Source: Alnus glutinosa (Eukaryota; Streptophyta; Magnoliopsida; Fagales; Betulaceae). From it: a stretch of DNA of 64,000 nucleotides. The first letter of the stretch is position 1. Every line of letters begins with the position of its first letter. A model generated the notes under the pieces. That model made no database searches. It saw only the letters and a program-made list of their open reading frames with translations, and had not been told where the DNA came from. This document shows, in pieces, positions 57,254-64,000 of this stretch. Both the position numbers and the translations under genes were made by a program. The stretch lies in assembly GCF_958979055.1 (NCBI RefSeq), contig NC_084894.1, forward strand, positions 25,017,616 to 25,081,615. The letters are read 5' to 3'.

Positions 57254-57325
57254 CGCCGTTGCCGGGGATCGAACCCGGGTCACCCGCGTGACAGGCGGGA
57301 ATACTTACCACTATACTACAACGAC
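57254..57325 (-). tRNA. tRNA-Asp (anticodon GTC)
   Basis: The minus-strand gene is 72 bases with acceptor arms GTCGTTG and CAACGGC, discriminator G, an A box at TAGTATAGTGGTAAG, anticodon loop CTGTCAC (GTC central) and B box GGTTCGATCCC. There is no intron. It lies head-to-tail upstream of the MEE60-like gene on the same strand. A poly(A) on the plus strand at 57246-57253 gives the pol III T-run terminator. Confidence 0.97.
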
Positions 57326-57469
57326 TTATTGATGGCCTATTGTCTCAAATATTTATTTATATCAAAATATTATTGTTTGATAAAACTTTTTTATTTTAAT
57401 TAGATCCTTGTCCATTTAGTTCCATTGTGCTTAACTAATTGATATTTATGTGACTTATTGACAATAATT

Positions 57470-57662
57470 TTCTACGGTTTATAGAAAATTTCTTACAACC
57501 CACATATAAGATTGACAAATGCCCATTGGCATGTGAGAAGCACATGTTATTTAAGTAGCATATGATTCTTACATGCTTTTTTAATAGCATTAAAAAAAAT
57601 ACATGTGATTCTCACATGTTTAAAGGACACATCCTTTTAATATGTGGGTTGTAGAAAATTTA
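57470..57662. mobile_element. Short palindromic MITE, family shared with 12714-12905
   Basis: Outer arms TTTCTTACAACCCACATATAA and TTAATATGTGGGTTGTAGAAA are inverted. Inner arms carry GGCATGTGAGAAGCACATGT and ACATGTGATTCTCACATGT. The same inner motifs occur at 12714-12905. Confidence 0.75.
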
Positions 57663-57802
57663 TGTCCTTACTTTTATCATCCATAGCTTGATATGATTTT
57701 GAAAGAATAGTCTATTCATATGTTTGGGATCTAATTAAGATGATGGCTGTTAAACCCAGAAGATTTTAGACTAAATATTCCTACAAATCATTTTAAAAAT
57801 AA

Positions 57803-58307
57803 GGGTTAAATGCATTCTTGCCTCATGTGGTTTGCAAACTTTATTTTTTGCCCCTTCAGTTTTACTTTTTATCATAGGTGGTACCTGTGCTATGGGAAAA
57901 GATGCAAATGATACCTCCGTCTATTTTTCCATCCAAAACTAACAAAAATACATGTCAGCGCCAGTTGGTACCACTCAAAATAACGAGAAGCCAAAAAATT
58001 TGAAGGTTTTGCCTTGGGGGTGGCCGAACCACCCCCAGGCCAAATGGGGTGGCTCTACAATTTTTTTTTAAAAAAAAAGCATCAAAATTAAAAAAAGAAA
58101 AAAAAGAAAGAGTGTGGCCACGTGTCGCATTTTGAATGGTGACACGTGGCGCTGACGTGGATTTCTGTTAGTTTTGAATGAAAAAATAGACGGATGTATC
58201 ATTTGCATATTTTCTCATAGCACAGGTACTACCTGTGATAAAAAGTAAAACTGAATGAGCAAAAAATAAAATTTGCAAACCACATGGGGCAAGAATGCAT
58301 TTAACCC
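57803..58307. mobile_element. Uninterrupted PIF/Harbinger-like MITE, 505 bp, TAA target duplication
   Basis: Long inverted ends (GGGTTAAATGCATTCTTGCC and GGCAAGAATGCATTTAACCC) extend inward for roughly 200 bases. TAA flanks both sides (57800-57802, 58308-58310). The centre has two CCACCCC/GGGGTGG blocks and an A/T-run. It is the reference copy for the nested element at 31692-34076. Confidence 0.92.
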
Positions 58308-58457
58308 TAAAAATAATTCAAAGTGGGTTAGCCTTGACAAAGTTTTATTTCAAATTGAGTTTGATGAATTTTCCTAAATTCAATGTATTAAATTGACATG
58401 AGTCCAAAATTTTGATCTATTAAACTGACATGTCCAATACATCAGTTTAATAGACTT

Positions 58458-58461
<4 letters not shown>

Positions 58462-58504
<43 letters not shown>
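58462..58504. repeat. Poly(A) homopolymer of 43 bases followed by (GA)-rich tract
   Basis: A run of A with an AGAGAGAG stretch after it; it sits about 350 bases upstream of the GST start. Length uncertain because of slippage. Confidence 0.95.
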
Positions 58505-58507
<3 letters not shown>

Positions 58508-58852
58508 AGAGAAAAAAAAGAAGAGAGAATCTTCCACTTTATTTTGGACACTTATCAATTTATTTAATAAATAAATTAAACTCAGGTCTCAAAGAAATAC
58601 AAGTAAATGGTGTCAGCAATTACGTCACTGACCATTAGACAATTAATTATAAAGTCCAAAATATCAAAGATAATTTTAGACCGTTTGACTATGATTAGAA
58701 AGAGACAGGCTTGGCCGTGAAGGAACCTCTCTAAACAATATCTATAAGAGACTAGGAGGCACCAAGCTAAACGGGATAAAGACATATATATATATATATA
58801 TACACTAATATACAGGTTCTGAGCATCAATTGATCAAGTTTCAGAAACCACC

Positions 58853-59719
58853 ATGGTTGAGGAAGTGAAGCTTTTCGGCATGTGGGCAAGCCCTTACAGT
58901 CGCAGAATTGAGCTTGCTTTGAAACTAAAAGGAATACAGTATGAATACATGGAAGAAGACGTAAAAAACAAGAGCCCTTTGCTTCTAAACTACAACCCAG
59001 TTCACAAAAAAGTCCCTGTGCTTGTACACAAAGGAAAACCAGTTGCAGAGTCGCTTGTCATTCTTGAATACATCGATGAGACCTGGAAAGACCATCCCAT
59101 CTTGCCTCAAGATCCTTACGACAGAGCCTCCGCACGGTTTTGGGCAAGGTTTATAGACGAAAAGGTAAAGATTACTGCTATTTAATTTAGTAAATTGTTA
59201 TACAACTAGAATAGGGTGATAATGAAAATCAACTTTTGTATTTTATTTTTTAAGAGCCCTTGTTGATCCAAATGCTATTTTTACTACCATATGGGAAGGT
59301 AAGTTGAACGTCACTGTTGAAAATGCATTAAAACCTGTGGAGTTCACTGTAATTCAATAATATCTGTGCAGCTCTCGGCAGCAGCAGGGAAGGTTTTCAT
59401 GGGCGAAGAAAGGGAAAAGGCCATAGAAGAATATTTGCAGCTGCTGAAAATGCTGGAGAATGAGCTCAAGGAGGACTTCTTTGGAGGTGAAACTCTGGGA
59501 TACGTTGACATTGCAGCAATGACAATTCCCTTTTGGTTTACACTTGTGCAAGAAGTTGGGGGAGTAGAGCCGCTTACTGAAGAGAAATTTCCCATCTTAT
59601 ACAAATGGATTTGTAAGCTCCATGATATGGATGTTGTCAATGAATGCCGCCCTCCAAAAGAGAAACTTCTTGCCCATATTAGATCTCAGATGGAAGCCTT
59701 AAAAACTGCTCCCAAGTAG
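58853..59719 (+). CDS. GSTU: Glutathione S-transferase, tau class
   Basis: Tau-class GSTs are cytosolic plant enzymes that join glutathione to electrophiles and herbicides or act as peroxidases and carriers. Exons 58853-59164 and 59372-59719 join as FIDEK|LSAAAGK, giving 219 residues, the normal length and the single intron position typical of this class. The thioredoxin-fold domain starts [18 protein letters not shown], with the catalytic serine at residue 13. [24 protein letters not shown] is the glutathione-binding region with the Glu-Ser pair. The C-terminal helical domain has [13 protein letters not shown] and [16 protein letters not shown]-like (TA)n at about 58783-58802 lies about 50 bases before the ATG. 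A second, broken GST follows downstream, as in most GSTU tandem clusters. Confidence 0.95.
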
Positions 59720-60204
59720 AGAGTTTGTGTTTCACTCGATCGGATTATCGACCTTTTATGTTTTGTGGATATGTATCTTCTATGATAAGATAATCTAATA
59801 AAGAAGAGAAGTTGGGGGAGAAGAGTAAAGTGTGTTTCTCATTCTCTGATCTGTGCTAACTGTACAGTGAAGGTTCTGGCCTTTTGTTCTTACAGAAGCA
59901 CATGTCCTGTAGTATACAACAACTATAAACAAGCAACTCCTACATGGTCTAGGTTTTGTCTACAAATTAATGTTTATTTTACGTAATTTCTAAAAGATCT
60001 ATCATCATATATCTATACAAAGCTTAATTAATATTTTCTTCACTTGCTGAATATACTATTGTGAGAAAAAGAAAGATCTCATGAATCATGACTAATCACT
60101 GGCTATAAGATTTTCCTATGCTAATCCTTTAAGTGATGGAGAATTCTTTTTTGGGGAAGTGCATATCAAGAGATGTCATTAACCACATTGTTGATAGTTA
60201 TGCA

Positions 60205-60640
60205 TCATCTGATCCTGCCTCAAAAATCCCTATGACAGAGCCATGGCCCACTTTTAGGTAAGTTCATAGATGAAAAGGTAAAATGACTAACATAAAAGAT
60301 CTTCATCATATTACAGTAAGTTAGCTAACAGGGAGCAAAATTGCCTTGATTCTTGTTTGCAGCTTCTGTGAGCAGCCTGTTTTTATTTTTATTTTATCTA
60401 GCAAGTAGAAGGGACGAGAGAAGTCCACTGAAGAAGTTTCTATGCATCTGAAAGCGCTTGAAAGCGAGATGAAGGACAAGAATGTATTCGGAGTTGATAT
60501 CAGTACATATTTAGGCATTGATCAGAAGTTGATGTGAATTAGAGCTTGGAGTTATTTCAGTGTCAAGCTGCTCAATGAAGAGGATATTCCCTTCTTATGT
60601 GTGCAATTGATGCTCTATGCTGCTTTTGCTCACCAAGTTT
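60205..60640 (+). pseudogene. Relic of a tau-class GST gene
   Basis: A short piece at about 60211-60281 reads LPQNPYDRAMAHF, then a stop, then an FIDEK-like end and a GTAAAA donor-like site, matching the end of GSTU exon 1. After an intron-like gap, 60400-60520 reads EGTREKSTEEVSMHLKALES EMKDKNVFG, and about 60575-60600 reads LLNEEDIPFLC, resembling exon 2 of the intact neighbour. The N-terminal domain is missing and several stops and shifts are present. Product very unlikely. Confidence 0.75.
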
Positions 60641-61187
60641 ACAGCAGCATTCAAAGAAAAGCCTCTTCTTGTCTAGATGAGAATCATTAACTAACATGAA
60701 ACTAGTTTTTAGGTAGATTTGCTAGCAAGTGGTAACATGGCACTTCTTAAATACCCATTAGTTGCACTCAGCTACCTGAAATCTTCCACCATTCTCAACT
60801 ATATGACATATCTAAAACCCTTTTTTCTAATAAAACACAAGAAGTAGCACAACACATGCACTAGTTCTCTCTTTAGCATTTCTCACATTTATGGTTTACA
60901 AATAGTACTGAAACTGGCCACAATACAAGCAAAAGTCAGAGACATGATTCATTGTAAGCCAGACAAACATGTTCAAACAGATGTATACAGGTCCTAAAGT
61001 AGGCATAAAAACAATGAACACCCTGAAATTTTTGAAATTGCTGAGACACACCTTAAAATTCAACAACCCTTAATTAAGACGAGCTTGTCTAAGTATCATC
61101 ACTTTGTGCAAACAAAGGCATACATACAGAGGCAGAGCACCATTATTTCAAACAACACAGCCCCTTGCAAATTTCACATTTAGCAAA
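60641..61187. other. Spacer between the GST relic and the USP gene
   Basis: AT-rich non-coding DNA; the right part is probably the USP 3' untranslated region. No feature with clear ends was seen. Confidence 0.45.
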
Positions 61188-62100
61188 TCAAAAGCCATGA
61201 GCAGCAATTGAATCCTTGATGACGGTCACAGGGCACGCCGCATTCGATACAACATAGCTGGTCACACTACCCAGGAGTACCCTGTATTCAAACAAATGAA
61301 ATATTAAAGCTAGAGTATTATGAATCAGATGTTCAAATCATTCACCTTTTAATTTCTGGGTGTTCAAATCATTCACCTGTCAAACAAGTTTTAGCTCTAC
61401 CGGATTTTAGTTTGATAGAAATTATTTGGTTCTTCTTTGGCTGTTCTCTTAACTTGGACAAGAAGAAAACAAAAAGATTTGAATTAATACCTCTGGATGT
61501 TACCAAGGCCTCTGCTACCCATGACCAAACAGTCAAGCTTCAAATCCCCAACAGCCCCACAGAGTTTGTCTCTTGCATCGCCCCAGTAAATCTTTGCCAC
61601 CACTGTCACCTGAACAATACAGCACAGAATGAACTAAACCTTCCAATAAATCATAACACAAGAAAATACACAGTCACTCGAATCAAAAGGGGAGAAGGGT
61701 ACCTGTTTTTGCCTAGAAACAGTGTCAAGCAAGTCCAAAACTTCAGGATCAAGGTCAACCTCGTACTTTCGCACCACCTCCTGTTCACGGAACTCTACCA
61801 ATGGAATCAGAGCTGCATATCCAAGATCCACGAAACCCATATCAATAAATCAGAATCATCATTCAAGAGATCAGAAAAAAGAAATCAAATTACAAATTTT
61901 GAATAATAAAAGTAGAGAGCTTTACGTGAACCGGAGGCAGACCAGAGGGTATTGCGAGACTCGTCGCCTTGAGAGTGCTTGACGTGGATCACATAGAGAG
62001 TGTCACCCTTATCAAGCAGATTGTCAACGGCCCATTTGAGAGAAAGCTTGCTACCCTTTGAGAAGTCCAAGGCCACCCCTATATTCCTATCTTTGGTCAT
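61188..62100 (-). CDS. Universal stress protein A-domain protein (USP)
   Basis: A single-domain universal stress protein, a Rossmann-like ATP-binding fold seen in plants under hypoxia, drought and other stress; the exact role is unknown. Four exons, 62100-61926, 61812-61703, 61609-61491 and 61281-61188, join in phase to 165 residues. Junctions read [23 protein letters not shown] and NIQR|VLLGSV. The opening [20 protein letters not shown] and LKWAVDNLL are typical; the ATP motif G-2x-G-9x-G-S is present as [15 protein letters not shown]. An in-frame ATG at 62130 would add [11 protein letters not shown] prefer 62100, which matches the usual start of the family. All introns are GT-AG and short. 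Confidence 0.93.
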
Positions 62101-62480
62101 CTTCTCCTCCTTAATTTCTTCAGAGTTCAATCAAAGAGAAGTTATCAAAACAAGAATACAATCGCAATGATGAGCGTCTGAAGCTTGAGCGAGTGGCACA
62201 AATAGGAAGGAGATGAAACTGCGAGAAGGTTTGTTCGATCCGTTGAATCTTAGTTAGCCATTCCTCGGGTCCGTGATTGCTTTTGCTGTAAGCATGTATT
62301 ATTAAATAAATCAAGCCTTTCATGACCGGAGAGGAGCCGGTGAGCCGGTCTCTATACAGAAGAGTATTTTTATCATAACTCTCTTCAAATTTTAAAGAAG
62401 GTAAAAATTATAATAAAGCATGTAACTTGGTAACGATGAGACTTGATTTGAATTTTTGCTGATACATCACTGTTTGTTAT

Positions 62481-62518
<38 letters not shown>

Positions 62519-63631
62519 TATGTTTTTATCTTTTCAAAATAAAAATATTAACAAACGACTTAAAACATAAAATACTTAAACTGTTATCGTATTTATATCT
62601 CATCGAAACATTTTCTCAAAAAAAATAAAAAAATACGCTTTACAAAACATTAACAAATTAATCCAAAATTTACTTACAATCAACTATATATTTAAGGAGA
62701 GCTCATGAAAGCTCACGAGAAAGAGTTCTTAAAGTAATCCTTATCTTCAATGGTTCTGATTCTTCTGAAGTATAAATCAACTATATATTTAAGGAGAGCT
62801 CATGAAAGCTCACGAGAAAGAGTTCTTAAAGTAATCCTTATCTTCAATGGTTCTGATTCTTCTGAAGTAGTCCTTTCCTTGTAATCCTTATCTTCTACAA
62901 AATGATGGAGCCACACTCCTCTGTAATGTGCTTCACCCTACACTTTCATGAGACTCTGCTAAGTTCCAGCAACCGGTCAATTTAAATACTCCACTATTTA
63001 AAACTTAGCAAATGACCTATATATATATATATAAAATAAAATAAACTTAGCAAATGATCGTGTCCACCGAGGATTTTTTTTTGTAATAAAAATAAAATAA
63101 AATACAATTATATATTTTAACCCTTAATAATTGAAGAACGAAAAAATAAATTCTCTGGATCGCCTTTAAGTCATTGTGAATCTATATTACTCACCAAAAT
63201 GTTAAATTCATTTATTTCAAAAGTTTAAGATAATAAAAAATAATGAATTTGATAATTTAATTAATAATTTAATTCTTCTTTTCACGTGTAGCCATGAATA
63301 AATGAACCAAATACATGAAATTTTTAATTGAAAATCAAAAAGTTCATTTTTCTTAAGATTTTACATTTGGAAGGTTTTTTTTTTTTTTTTTTTTAATGAA
63401 TAGTAACTTTCATTAAAAGTTAACTGAACACTTTACAAATAAAAGCTATAGCAAAACACTAAAGCTTCATAACCCCTCTACAAACAAAACTATAAACCAA
63501 CAAATAACAACTTTATGCAAATTTAAAATAAAATCCTATCTATACCCCAAGCATTACAAAGAATAACATTTCCACTTGTCTTCCTAAAATTACTTTTGAT
63601 AGTAAACCGTATTTTAACTTCCCACTTAATC
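62101..63631. other. Promoter of USP and AT-rich spacer
   Basis: It contains the USP promoter and leader, a T-run at 62485-62515, the exact tandem duplication at 62679-62872, a (TA)n near 63020 and a reversed poly(A)-like T-run at 63377-63394. That run is followed by AATGAATAGTAACTTTCATTAAAA, which resembles a LINE 3' end in minus orientation; its other end was not found. Confidence 0.45.
62679..62872. repeat. Exact two-copy tandem duplication, period 97 bp
   Basis: The unit starting ATCAACTATATATTTAAGGA and ending TTCTTCTGAAGTA appears twice in direct succession (second copy from 62776) with no difference that I can see. This implies a very recent duplication or an assembly artefact. Confidence 0.9.
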
Positions 63632-63725
63632 ATTTTTAAGGGGTAGTTCAATCGGTTAGGGACCACGCTTCATGAAGCGAAGGTCATTAGTTCGAATTTC
63701 TCCTCCCTCTCTTGTATGGACATGT

Positions 63726-63762
<37 letters not shown>

Positions 63763-63763
63763 G
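63632..63763 (+). mobile_element. tRNA-derived SINE with poly(A) tail and 12-bp target duplication
   Basis: A pol III A box (TAGTTCAATCGG) and a B box (AGTTCGAATTT) in a tRNA-like head of about 70 bases are followed by a short CT-rich body and a 35-base poly(A) at 63727-63761. Direct repeats TCCCACTTAATC at 63620-63631 and 63764-63775 are identical. The long tail and perfect duplications suggest a young copy. Confidence 0.88.
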
Positions 63764-64000
63764 TCCCACTTAATCTATCATAAAAGCTTCTCTTCAATTC
63801 AAGGATTATTTCCATCCAAATATTATAAAGAGAAAAGTACACATACCTCATCTTAAACTACCATCTCATTATTAATGTCTTCTCAAACTACTAGTTGTTT
63901 CAATCTCCTCCCTAAACTATTGAAAATAATTTTGGATGGTGCACAAAATTCTTGTTGAAATAAAATAATACCAATATGAAAATTAACAATTAAATAAATA

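Noticed and set aside
1-64000. CRISPR arrays, operons or bacterial-type regulatory sites
   Set aside because: Nothing of the kind is visible; the window is a plant nuclear sequence with spliced genes.

Overview
The window is nuclear DNA from a flowering plant, almost certainly a woody eudicot, probably a rosid. Evidence: intron-split plant gene families (a TOPP-type PP1, RABA2, a tau-class GST, a laccase, an LRR receptor-like protein), two nuclear tRNA genes, AT-rich intergenic DNA, and many MITEs, LINE tails, SINEs and a Cassandra element. The species cannot be fixed from the sequence alone.

Layout, left to right: an LRR receptor-like protein with an expanded block of repeats and a frameshift in its membrane anchor (336-3320, +); a PP1 catalytic subunit split by a 4.5-kb intron that holds three LINE insertions (5571-11010, -); a repeat-rich stretch with MITEs, a hAT-type miniature element and two roughly 1-kb poly(A) retroposons (11.1-17.0 kb); a zinc transporter of the MTP/CDF family (18915-20042, +); a RABA2/Rab11 GTPase with a GC-AG intron (21413-23617, -); nested MITEs (25.7-26.5 kb); Elongin C (26881-29312, +); a three-level nest of elements including a Cassandra TRIM (31.7-34.1 kb); a THA8-like PPR protein (34833-36566, +); tRNA-Ser(AGA); a MASS-like MAPK-substrate protein (42554-44414, +); a GT4 glycosyltransferase (45686-47279, -); a decayed hAT transposon carrying a second element (48.2-51.0 kb); a PIF/Harbinger MITE; a laccase whose third exon is interrupted by a solo LTR (52775-56001, +); a MEE60-like membrane protein (-) and tRNA-Asp(GTC) (-); a palindromic MITE; a tau GST (58853-59719, +) with a GST relic behind it; a universal stress protein (61188-62100, -); and a SINE near the right edge.

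The genes do not form a pathway or cluster of shared function. Common threads are weak: laccase, GST, MTP and USP are wall or stress related, but they are individually regulated plant genes. I see no evidence for an undescribed multi-gene system. The most notable observations are the LTR inside a laccase exon, the nested element at 31.7-34.1 kb, the RLP tail frameshift together with its repeat expansion, the GC-AG intron of RABA2, and a small family of poly(A) retroposons that lack a visible reverse transcriptase.
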